A stretch of 9,634 bases of DNA from an uncultured Lachnospiraceae bacterium (lineage in GTDB: Bacteria > Bacillota > Clostridia > Lachnospirales > Lachnospiraceae), in contig CADBLW010000064.1 in assembly GCA_902795625.1 (NCBI GenBank), forward strand, positions 1-9,634. The letters are read 5' to 3'. The notes beneath the pieces were generated by a model. That model was not told the DNA's origin and did not search any database. It saw only the letters and a program-made list of their open reading frames with translations. A program made the position numbers and the translations under genes. This document shows, piece after piece, positions 1 to 6,304 of the stretch. Each line of letters opens with the position of its first letter. Within the stretch, counting starts at the first letter, position 1.

Positions 1-1
1 C

Positions 2-556
2 GCCGTGACGGACGCGAGGATCGTCGACGCGCGGTTCCACGCGCGGCTGAACGCGAGATCGAAGACGTACCGGTACCGGATATCCACCGGTTTCGTACGC
101 CCGGTGTTCGGCAGACAGCAGGTGCTGTGGTGCCCGGAGGATCTCGACCTTGAGCGGATGCGCGAGGCGGCGGAGCTGCTCACGGGAGAGCATGACTACA
201 CGAGTTTCTGCGGAAATAAACATATGAAGAAATCGTGCGTGCGCACGGTCACATCCATCGCGATCGACGAGGTGACGACGTCCGTGGCCGGGGTATCCGG
301 CACTGCGCAGACCGAAGACGGGAAAGCAGGTCCGGCGGCAGACGGGAATATCGAATACCCGGAGGTGTGGATCACCTTCACCGGCAACGGATTTCTTCAG
401 AACATGGTACGAATCATGGTCGGCACACTTCTTGAGGTCGGGCGCGGAGAGCGCAGACCCTCGGAGATGACGTCCATCCTTGAGGCGAAGGACCGCGAGC
501 GCGCGGGAGCGATGGCGCCGGCGCACGGACTGACGCTTCTCAAGGTGGAATACTGA
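2..556 (+). CDS. truA: tRNA pseudouridine synthase A, C-terminal part (5' end outside window)
   Basis: TruA converts uridines 38-40 of the tRNA anticodon arm to pseudouridine in the cytoplasm. The reading frame is open from base 2, so the gene begins upstream; the GTG at 5 is internal. The segment FHARLNARSKTYRYRI (about codons 12-27 of the visible part) is the TruA signature that follows the catalytic-Asp motif, which itself lies outside the window. Further family motifs are GEHDYTSFC, NGFLQNMVRIMVGTLLEVG and the ending GLTLLKVEY. Between VTSIAIDE and VWITFTGNGFL there are roughly 35 residues rich in Ala, Gly, Thr and Asp, more than the short turn I expect in TruA; this looks like a lineage-specific loop insertion. 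The stop at 554-556 lies 59 nt before the argF start. Identification is secure; only the N-terminal half is unseen. Confidence 0.93.
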   Translation, partial: AVTDARIVDARFHARLNARSKTYRYRISTGFVRPVFGRQQVLWCPEDLDLERMREAAELLTGEHDYTSFCGNKHMKKSCVRTVTSIAIDEVTTSVAGVSGTAQTEDGKAGPAADGNIEYPEVWITFTGNGFLQNMVRIMVGTLLEVGRGERRPSEMTSILEAKDRERAGAMAPAHGLTLLKVEY

Positions 557-615
557 CGGACGCGGAAGGGCCGGAACGATCGGATAATAAGGATCACAAT
601 ACGGAGGTTTACGAT

Positions 616-1623
616 ATGAATATCAAGGGAAAGTCGTTTCTTACACTGAAGGATTTTACGCCGGAACAGATCGGGGAATTCCTCGACCTTGCGGACTGGC
701 TGCGTGACTGCAAGAGAAAGCGTGTGCGTGTCCGCGGCTGCGAGGGCAAGAATATCGCGCTGATCTTTGAGAAGACGAGCACGAGAACCCGCTGCTCCTT
801 CGAGGTTGCAGCGTATGACCTGGGAATGGGTGCGACATATCTTGATCCGAAGGCTTCGCAGATCGGCAAGAAGGAGAGCATCCAGGACACCGCGCGTGTG
901 CTCGGCCGCATGTTTGACGGCATTGAGTACCGCGGATACGGTCAGGAGATCGTGGAAAATCTTGCCAAGTACGCAGGCGTTCCCGTGTGGAACGGCCTGA
1001 CCAACGAATATCATCCGACGCAGATGCTCGCGGACCTTCTGACGATCCGTGATTACTTCGGGCGCCTGAAGGGCATCCGCCTCACGTACATGGGCGATGC
1101 GCGCTACAACACCGGCAACTCTCTGATGATCGCATGCACGAAGATGGGACTTCATTTTACGTGCTGCGCGCCGAAGAAGTACTGGCCGAATGAGGAGCTG
1201 ATCGAAACCTGCCGCGGCTACGCTGCGGAGTCGGGAGCGACGCTCACGTTCACTGAGGATGTCGTCGAGGGAACGACCGGAGCGGATGTCATCTCGACGG
1301 ATGTCTGGGTTTCCATGGGTGAGCCGGACGAGATCTGGGCGGAGCGCATCAATGACCTGCTTCCGTACCAGGTGACGATGGACTGCATCAACCGCGCGGC
1401 GGAGGACGTGATCTTCCTGCACTGTCTGCCGAGTTTCCATGACCTCAACACCGAGATCGGCCGCACCATCAGCGAGAAGTTCGGGATCAACGAGATGGAG
1501 GTTACCGACGAGGTCTTCGAGTCGAAGTACAGCAAGGTCTTCGATGAAGCGGAAAATCGTATGCACACCATCAAGGCGGTTATGTATGCGACGCTCTCCG
1601 AGGTGCCGTGGCCGCTGGATTGA
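616..1623 (+). CDS. argF: Ornithine carbamoyltransferase
   Basis: A cytoplasmic enzyme of 335 residues that makes citrulline from ornithine and carbamoyl phosphate, or runs in reverse in the arginine deiminase pathway. Carbamoyl-phosphate-binding motifs are S55-T-R-T-R59 and H133-P-T-Q136. The ornithine-side motif is D229-VWVSMGE, and the catalytic H269-C-L-P272 is followed by SFHD. The length and the C-terminal segment FDEAENRMHTIKAVM fit the long OTCase form shared by anabolic ArgF/ArgI and catabolic ArcB. GGAGG at 603-607 sits 8 nt before ATG 616. No other arginine gene is in the window, so the biosynthetic assignment is by default; arcB remains possible. The next gene begins 69 nt downstream. 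That gap holds a perfect 7-bp hairpin (1627-1633 with 1642-1648) without a following T-run, so I do not call it a terminator. Confidence 0.95.
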   Translation: MNIKGKSFLTLKDFTPEQIGEFLDLADWLRDCKRKRVRVRGCEGKNIALIFEKTSTRTRCSFEVAAYDLGMGATYLDPKASQIGKKESIQDTARVLGRMFDGIEYRGYGQEIVENLAKYAGVPVWNGLTNEYHPTQMLADLLTIRDYFGRLKGIRLTYMGDARYNTGNSLMIACTKMGLHFTCCAPKKYWPNEELIETCRGYAAESGATLTFTEDVVEGTTGADVISTDVWVSMGEPDEIWAERINDLLPYQVTMDCINRAAEDVIFLHCLPSFHDLNTEIGRTISEKFGINEMEVTDEVFESKYSKVFDEAENRMHTIKAVMYATLSEVPWPLD

Positions 1624-1692
1624 TGAACGGAAATGTAGTATTTTCCGTGGACTACTGATGTAGAATAGAAGACTGCAGCGAAGGATGGATCG

Positions 1693-2043
1693 ATGTATCA
1701 GGATAGGATCGTGCTTTGCGGAAGCAATGCATATGAAAAGAAGTATTATCTGAACGACGATTTTCAGGGGCTTCCGGCCGAGGTGCAGAAGGAGCTGAAG
1801 ATCATGTGCGTTCTCTTCACGGAAAAGGTGGGCGGCGTGCTGACGCTCGAGTTTGACGAGAGCGGGGAACTGGAGTTCCACACGACGGCGCGCGAGGGAG
1901 ACCTGATGTACGATGACATCGGCAGCGGGCTCGAGGTGAACCGCCTGCGCAATGAGAAGAGGGATCTTCTCGAGGCGCTTGAGATGTATGTGAAAGTATT
2001 TTTCCTTGGATTGGAGGAGAGCAGTGATGGCGAAGACGAGTGA
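1693..2043 (+). CDS. Small conserved acidic protein, DUF6145-like, unknown function
   Basis: A 116-residue soluble protein with no signal peptide, no membrane segment and no motif of known catalysis. It begins MYQDRIVLCGSNAYEKKYYL, has a central segment KIMCVLFTEKVGGVLTLEFD that reads like alternating strands, and then REGDLMYDDIGSG and a probable C-terminal helix NEKRDLLEALEMYVKVFFLG before an acidic tail. I recall this pattern as the Lachnospiraceae family DUF6145; that name is from memory and unchecked. The Shine-Dalgarno is weak (AAGGATGG near 1681-1688). Its last 17 nt overlap the start of coaX, so the two are probably translationally coupled, with the coaX ribosome site lying inside this gene. 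Regular codon use and a family-like length argue that it is real. Function is unknown. Confidence 0.8.
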   Translation: MYQDRIVLCGSNAYEKKYYLNDDFQGLPAEVQKELKIMCVLFTEKVGGVLTLEFDESGELEFHTTAREGDLMYDDIGSGLEVNRLRNEKRDLLEALEMYVKVFFLGLEESSDGEDE

Positions 2044-2899
2044 GAAAACCCTGAATACCGGGAAACCGGCCGCAGCACGGAGCAGTGCCGGCGGAAATGC
2101 CAGGGATATACTGCTGGCGATCGATGTCGGCAACACGAACCTGACCTTCGGCATTTTCCGCGGAAGCGAGATCATCGGCACGTTCCGCATGACAACCAAG
2201 CTGCCGAGAACCTCCGACGAGTTCGGTATCTGGATCAAGAACCTGCTGTCGGAGCGCGACGTGACGCCCGATATGCTCTGCGGTGTCATCACAGCGTCGG
2301 TTGTGCCGGGTATCATGCACTCCTTAAACTCCGGTGTGATCAAGTATCTTCACCACACGCCGATCGTTGTGGGCGCCGGCACGAAGACGGGCATCCGTCT
2401 GAAAATGGCAAACCCGCTCGAGATGGGCGCGGACCGCGTGGTGGACGCCGTTGCGGGCTACGAGCTCTTCGGCAAGCCGGAGAAGACACCGATCATGGTC
2501 ATCGACTTCGGAACGGCAACGACGTACGATCTGGTGCTCGCGGACGGAACGCTCCGCTGCGGCATCACAAGCCCCGGCATCCGCATCTGCGCCAACGCAC
2601 TGTGGAACGAGGCGGCCAAGCTGCCGGAGATCGGTATCGAGATGCCTTCGACGATCCTCGCCACCGACACTGTCACCAGTATGCAGGCCGGCCTGATCTA
2701 CGGCTGCATCGGACAGACCGAGTATATGATCCGCAAGGTTAAGGAGGCCGCCGGCCTCGACAGCATGAAGGTCATCGCGACGGGCGGTCTCGGCCGCATC
2801 ATCTCCGGCGAGACGGACATGATTGACGTGTATGATCCGGACCTCACGCTCAAGGGACTGCAGCTGATCTACGCGAAGCAGAAGAGCGCGCGGAAGTAA
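2027..2899 (+). CDS. coaX: Type III pantothenate kinase
   Basis: Phosphorylates pantothenate with ATP, the first step of coenzyme A synthesis in the cytoplasm. I place the start at ATG 2027, with GGAGG at 2013-2017 nine nt upstream; an in-frame ATG at 2006 lacks such a site. The protein is then 290 residues. ASKHA-fold motifs in order: D33-VGNTN phosphate-binding loop, G134-A-D-R137 followed by VVDAVAGYELF (the Asp is the expected catalytic base), D160-FGTATTYD, and TGGLGRIIS near the C-terminus. CoaX proteins usually start only a residue or two before the LLAIDVGNTN strand. Here about 27 extra residues rich in Ala, Ser, Lys and Gly precede it, and no ATG, GTG or TTG lies closer, so the extension seems genuine. 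The start overlaps the preceding small gene by 17 nt. Confidence 0.95.
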   Translation: MAKTSEKTLNTGKPAAARSSAGGNARDILLAIDVGNTNLTFGIFRGSEIIGTFRMTTKLPRTSDEFGIWIKNLLSERDVTPDMLCGVITASVVPGIMHSLNSGVIKYLHHTPIVVGAGTKTGIRLKMANPLEMGADRVVDAVAGYELFGKPEKTPIMVIDFGTATTYDLVLADGTLRCGITSPGIRICANALWNEAAKLPEIGIEMPSTILATDTVTSMQAGLIYGCIGQTEYMIRKVKEAAGLDSMKVIATGGLGRIISGETDMIDVYDPDLTLKGLQLIYAKQKSARK

Positions 2900-3158
2900 C
2901 GGCTCGCTGTTGATCTGCACACAGCGAAAGAGCGGAAAAGACAATTCGAAACAGGGAAGGGCATTGCAGGTATACGGCATGCCCTCAAATATCAGCGATA
3001 GCCGCTATGTCGATATGCCCGGGCAGGACACGGAACATAAAATCTGCCTGAGACAGCATATCAGAGACACGGCGGCTGTTTTCTGTTGTTGCCGTATGAA
3101 TTTCGCGTGCGTTTGCGCGCGCATGTACACGGCCGCGGGACAATGCCGCGGCGGGCAG
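2900..3158. other. Intergenic stretch with weak hairpins, no supported gene
   Basis: The stretch between the coaX stop and the dusB promoter has no reading frame with a ribosome site or family resemblance. It contains three inverted repeats. One has 7-bp arms at 2904-2910 and 2921-2927, just after the coaX stop. A second pairs GGGCAT 2959-2964 with ATGCCC 2979-2984. The third pairs GCCGCGG 3132-3138 with CCGCGGC 3146-3152 around a 7-nt loop, immediately before the dusB promoter. None is followed by a T-run, so none is a standard intrinsic terminator, though the first or third could still end or pause coaX transcription. Confidence 0.4.
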
Positions 3159-3187
3159 TAGATATTTTCCGCGAAATCGTGTACAAT
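3159..3187 (+). promoter_or_regulatory. Probable sigma-A promoter for the dusB operon
   Basis: TAGATA at 3159-3164 (4 of 6 to the TTGACA consensus) and TACAAT at 3182-3187 (5 of 6 to TATAAT) are separated by exactly 17 nt. Transcription would start near 3194, leaving a leader of about 40 nt before the TTG start of dusB. It is well placed for the four-gene run that follows. No operator is evident. Confidence 0.6.
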
Positions 3188-3218
3188 AGGGAACGGCATC
3201 GCGCGGAAATGCGCAACC

Positions 3219-3223
3219 GGAGG
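3219..3223 (+). promoter_or_regulatory. Ribosome binding site deciding the dusB TTG start
   Basis: GGAGG lies 12 nt before TTG 3236 and downstream of the in-frame ATG at 3209. It can therefore serve the TTG but not either upstream ATG. This and the DusB-like N-terminus settle the start. Confidence 0.6.
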
Positions 3224-3235
3224 GAAGAGATACCA

Positions 3236-4228
3236 TTGAGTTTTCATATCGGGACAATCGAAGTGAGCACGCCGCTGGCGCTCGGACCGATGGCGGGGGT
3301 TACCGACCTGCCGTTTCGTCTGTTGTGCAAGGAACAGGGCGCGGGCCTTCTCTATACGGAGATGGTCAGCGCGAAGGGCGTGATGTACCGGAATCCCAAC
3401 ACGGCGGAGCTGATCGCGACGGAGCCTGTGGAGCAGCCGATCGGACTGCAGCTCTTCGGGGCGGACCCGACGATCATGGGGGAGCAGGCGAAGGTGCTCG
3501 AGGAGAAGCCGTTTGCATTTTTCGATGTCAATATGGGCTGCCCGGTGCCCAAGGTCGTGAACAACGGCGAGGGCTCGTCGCTCATGAAGGACCCGAAGCT
3601 TGTGTACGACATCGTGTATGCGATGGTGCGCGCGCAGAGCAAGCCGGTGACGGTGAAGATCCGCAGGGGCTTCGGCGGTGTCGAGAGCGCTGCGGAGGTT
3701 GCGAAGGCAGCGGAGGACGCGGGAGCTTCGATGGTGGCGGTGCACGGACGGTTCCGCGAGGAGTATTACTCGGGGCACTCGGACTGGGGCTGCATCCGGC
3801 GCGTGAAGGAGGCGGTGACGATCCCGGTGATCGGCAGCGGCGATGTGACGTGCGCGGAGGACGCGGCGGCGATGATGCGGGAGACCGGCTGCGACGGCGT
3901 GATGATCGCGCGGGCGGCGCGGGGCAATCCGTGGATCTTCGCGCAGTGCGGGGCATACCTATCGGACGGAACGGTGCTCCCGAAGCCGGACGACGGGGAG
4001 CTTTGTAAAATGGTCCTGCGTCATGCGCGCATGGCCTGCGACTTCAAGGGCGAGTTCATCGCGATGAAGGAGATGCGAAGCCACGTGGCGTGGTATTTTG
4101 CGGGAAGACCCGGATCGGCAGGGCTTCGGCGCGCGGCCAACGAGATCGCGACGTACGAAGGACTGGAGAAGCTGATCGGCGAATGGCTTGAGGCACCGCG
4201 GTTTGCGGCGAAAGGGCGGGGTGATTGA
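3236..4228 (+). CDS. dusB: tRNA-dihydrouridine synthase, DusB type
   Basis: A flavoprotein that reduces specific uridines of tRNA to dihydrouridine using FMN and NAD(P)H. I choose TTG 3236 as the start. It gives 330 residues, normal for the family, beginning MSFHIGTIEVSTPL as DusB proteins do, with GGAGG at 3219-3223 twelve nt upstream. The longer frame from ATG 3086 would cross the promoter and include an unlikely Arg-rich lead. Motifs: FMN-binding P18-MAGVTDLPFR28, the catalytic cysteine C102 in NMGCPVPKVVNNGEGSSL, TVKIRRGF, HGRFREEYYSGHSDW, IGSGDV (flavin phosphate binding) and ARAARGNPWIF. The next gene starts 1 nt after the stop, which points to coupled translation. The TTG start and rather long spacer may keep expression modest. 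Confidence 0.94.
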   Translation: MSFHIGTIEVSTPLALGPMAGVTDLPFRLLCKEQGAGLLYTEMVSAKGVMYRNPNTAELIATEPVEQPIGLQLFGADPTIMGEQAKVLEEKPFAFFDVNMGCPVPKVVNNGEGSSLMKDPKLVYDIVYAMVRAQSKPVTVKIRRGFGGVESAAEVAKAAEDAGASMVAVHGRFREEYYSGHSDWGCIRRVKEAVTIPVIGSGDVTCAEDAAAMMRETGCDGVMIARAARGNPWIFAQCGAYLSDGTVLPKPDDGELCKMVLRHARMACDFKGEFIAMKEMRSHVAWYFAGRPGSAGLRRAANEIATYEGLEKLIGEWLEAPRFAAKGRGD

Positions 4229-4229
4229 A

Positions 4230-4886
4230 ATGACAACACGCGAGGAAGCGCTGCAATACGGCCTTTCTTTTGAGGACACCTATCAGGAAGCTCCTTTTCA
4301 CGATGCAAACTGGCAGCTGGTCCGGTACCGGCCGAACAAAAAGGCGTTTCTCTGGTCCTACGAAAAGGACGGCGTCGTGTGCCTGAACCTGAAGGCGGAG
4401 CCGGTGCGCGCGATCTTCTTAAGAAGCATGTACAAGGCCGTGAAGCCGGGCTACCACCAGAACAAGGAGCACTGGAACACGGTCGAGTTGGACGGCAGCA
4501 TACCAGACGAGGAGATCCGGCGGATGATCGGCGAGAGCTACGATCTGATCTCGGATTGCCCGGCGAAACGGATTTACGAGGCCGTGAAGAAGATCCCGTA
4601 CGGACGCGTGGCGACCTACGGGCAGATCGCGGAGCTTGCCGGGGATCGGAAAATGGCGCGTGCCGTCGGCAACGCGCTCCATCGAAATCCCGACCCTGAC
4701 AACATCCCGTGCTACCGCGTGGTAAACGCGGCCGGCCGGCTGGCGGAGGCATTTGTCTTCGGCGGAGTGAACATGCAGGAGAAGCTTCTGGCTGCGGAGG
4801 GCGTGATCACGACGGACGGCAGGGTCGACCTGGAGAAGTACGAATGGGATATCACAGGGCAGGACAATAAAGAGGAAAAGCAATAA
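4230..4886 (+). CDS. MmcQ/YjbR domain fused to an MGMT-like DNA-binding/methyltransferase domain
   Basis: A two-domain protein of 218 residues. Residues about 1-105 match the MmcQ/YjbR (DUF419) fold: YGLSFEDTYQEAPFHDANW, NKKAFLWSYEKDGVVCLNLK and the signature GYHQNKEHWNTVELDG, then DEEIRRMIGESYDLI. Residues about 113-195 match the DNA-binding/active-site domain of O6-alkylguanine-DNA alkyltransferase: RIYEAVKKIPYGRVATYGQIAEL (Y130), the arginine-finger helix with R144 in ARAVGNAL, and I-P-C161-Y-R-V-V. The acceptor cysteine is kept (ATL proteins have Trp there), but the usual His of PCHR is Tyr; a Glu (E190) occupies the expected place in LLAAEGV. The N-terminal RNase-H-like domain of full MGMT is absent. 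ATG 4230 follows the dusB stop by 1 nt, and GGGG near 4218-4221 is a poor ribosome site, so coupling is likely. A DNA alkylation repair or sensing role is inferred; activity is uncertain. Confidence 0.85.
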   Translation: MTTREEALQYGLSFEDTYQEAPFHDANWQLVRYRPNKKAFLWSYEKDGVVCLNLKAEPVRAIFLRSMYKAVKPGYHQNKEHWNTVELDGSIPDEEIRRMIGESYDLISDCPAKRIYEAVKKIPYGRVATYGQIAELAGDRKMARAVGNALHRNPDPDNIPCYRVVNAAGRLAEAFVFGGVNMQEKLLAAEGVITTDGRVDLEKYEWDITGQDNKEEKQ

Positions 4887-4912
4887 AAATAATATAAAGA
4901 GGGAGACAGACT

Positions 4913-6304
4913 ATGAAGACACCGAAACGTGTTCTCCGTTACGCGGAAGAGCATTTTCAGGAAGTTCACCACACGACGCTGAACCCGGAGGGACCGGGCG
5001 TGGTGCGCATCCACCTTGTGCCGCCGAAGGTTGAAAACGGCGAGGTCGGAGCGAGCGTGGCAATCGTGAACGGCCAGTTCATCGTGCCGGTCAACGTGTC
5101 GTGGAGCATTCTGCTCACGGAACTGATCGAGCAGGTCAACGAGTACAGCGGCCGGGAAATCTCGGAGGAGGATATGGACCAGATCGTCCGTAAGACGTGC
5201 AAGGCCGTGTCCAAGGTGTACCCGTTGGTCGGAAAATGGCGTTTCCGCAAGGACATTTTCCGAATGATGAACGCGTTCAAGCAGATCGCCTACGAGGAGG
5301 AAGTGGACGAGCCCATCGAATATGTGCGTCTCGGCGATTACGCGCCGTACATGAAGGCACCGCACCGCATGGATCTGATGGTCAGCGCGATGACGAAGGA
5401 GGGCAGATGGCACTGCAACCAGCAGTGCGTACATTGCTATGCCGCGGGACAGGCGCAGTCGTCCGAGGAGGAGCTGGGCACGGAGGACTGGAAGAAGATC
5501 ATCGACCGCTGCCGCAGCATCGGCACACCGCAGGTGACATTTACCGGCGGCGAGCCCACGATGCGCGAGGACCTCGCGGAGCTCATCGACTACGCGCAGT
5601 GGTTCGTCACAAGACTGAACACAAACGGTGTCAAGCTGACGCCGGAGTACTGCAAACGCCTGCGCGAGGCGTCGCTCGACAGCGTGCAGATCACCATCTA
5701 TTCCGATAATGAAGAAGTGCACAACCGCCTTGTCGGCGCGAGCCACTGGAAGGATACAGTCGCGGGCATTGAAAATGCATTGGCCGCCGGCCTCAACGTG
5801 AGCGTCAACACACCGCTGTGTACGCTCAATCGGGACTATCTCGAGACACTGAAATTCCTGCGAGCGAAGGGCGTCACGTATGTGACCTGCTCCGGTCTGA
5901 TCACGACCGGCAACGCTGCGAAGGAGGCTTCGGAAAATCTTCAGCTGACGAACGAGGAGATCCGCAGGATTCTCAAGAGCGCGGTGGCATACTGCGCGGA
6001 GCAGGATATGGAGATCAGTTTCACGTCGCCCGGCTGGGTCGGAGCGGACTTTTGCGAGGAGCTCGGCATCAGCACGCCGAGCTGCGGCGCATGCCTGAGC
6101 AACATGGCGATCACTCCGGGAGGCAACGTCGTGCCTTGCCAGAGCTGGCTCTCCGGCAAACCGCTCGGAAACTTCCTTGCGGATGAGTGGGAGACGATAT
6201 GGAACAGTGAGGAATGCAGGACCCGCCGTAATTTTTCGGCGTCCATGCGGTACGAATGTCCGCTGCGGATCCTGCGGGTGAAGGAGGTGCGCCATGAAGA
6301 CTAA
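4913..6304 (+). CDS. Radical SAM/SPASM-type enzyme, putative protein or peptide modification
   Basis: A 463-residue cytoplasmic enzyme. C168-x3-C172-x2-C175 (in WHCNQQCVHCYAAGQ) is the radical SAM motif for the SAM-binding 4Fe-4S cluster. The SAM-contacting G212-G-E-P215, LNTNGVKLT and SVQITIYSD continue the barrel. C-terminal cysteines 391, 394, 409, 435 and 449, with NMAITPGGNVVPCQSWL and LGNFLADEWETIWNSEEC between them, form a SPASM/twitch-like auxiliary cluster domain; it looks shortened against a full seven-cysteine SPASM. Residues 1-150 form an unassigned N-terminal region; a short stretch around 60-100 might be PqqD-like, but I cannot support that. ATG 4913 follows AGAGGGAG (4898-4904) by 8 nt, and the preceding gene ends 26 nt upstream. 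Its stop overlaps the next gene, whose Cys-rich tail is the obvious candidate substrate. SPASM enzymes commonly modify ribosomal peptides; the substrate here is inference. Confidence 0.88.
   Translation: MKTPKRVLRYAEEHFQEVHHTTLNPEGPGVVRIHLVPPKVENGEVGASVAIVNGQFIVPVNVSWSILLTELIEQVNEYSGREISEEDMDQIVRKTCKAVSKVYPLVGKWRFRKDIFRMMNAFKQIAYEEEVDEPIEYVRLGDYAPYMKAPHRMDLMVSAMTKEGRWHCNQQCVHCYAAGQAQSSEEELGTEDWKKIIDRCRSIGTPQVTFTGGEPTMREDLAELIDYAQWFVTRLNTNGVKLTPEYCKRLREASLDSVQITIYSDNEEVHNRLVGASHWKDTVAGIENALAAGLNVSVNTPLCTLNRDYLETLKFLRAKGVTYVTCSGLITTGNAAKEASENLQLTNEEIRRILKSAVAYCAEQDMEISFTSPGWVGADFCEELGISTPSCGACLSNMAITPGGNVVPCQSWLSGKPLGNFLADEWETIWNSEECRTRRNFSASMRYECPLRILRVKEVRHED

Noticed and set aside
1627..1666. 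Terminator plus promoter between argF and the small gene
   Set aside because: The hairpin at 1627-1648 lacks a T-run, and TAGAAT at 1661-1666 has no acceptable -35 box at a normal distance.
397..2343. A 648-codon open frame on the minus strand
   Set aside because: It lies opposite truA, argF, the small gene and coaX. Its His/Arg/Leu-rich composition is that of an antisense shadow of GC-rich coding DNA, with no ribosome site or family motif.
2910..3161. 83-codon plus-strand frame between coaX and dusB
   Set aside because: No ribosome site, odd Cys/Arg-rich composition, no recognisable family, and it overlaps the GC hairpin before the dusB promoter.
3086..3235. Longer dusB start at ATG 3086 or ATG 3209
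   Set aside because: The first would begin upstream of the promoter and add a non-family Arg-rich lead; the second has no ribosome site before it, while GGAGG lies after it and serves TTG 3236.
4188..4229. Longer start of the MmcQ-MGMT fusion at ATG 4188
   Set aside because: It would overlap dusB by 41 nt and add residues not part of the MmcQ/YjbR fold; ATG 4230 gives the family N-terminus.
4712..6295. A 527-codon open frame on the minus strand
   Set aside because: It is antisense to the radical SAM gene and the end of the fusion gene, with shadow-type composition and no motif; the + strand genes have clear family signatures.
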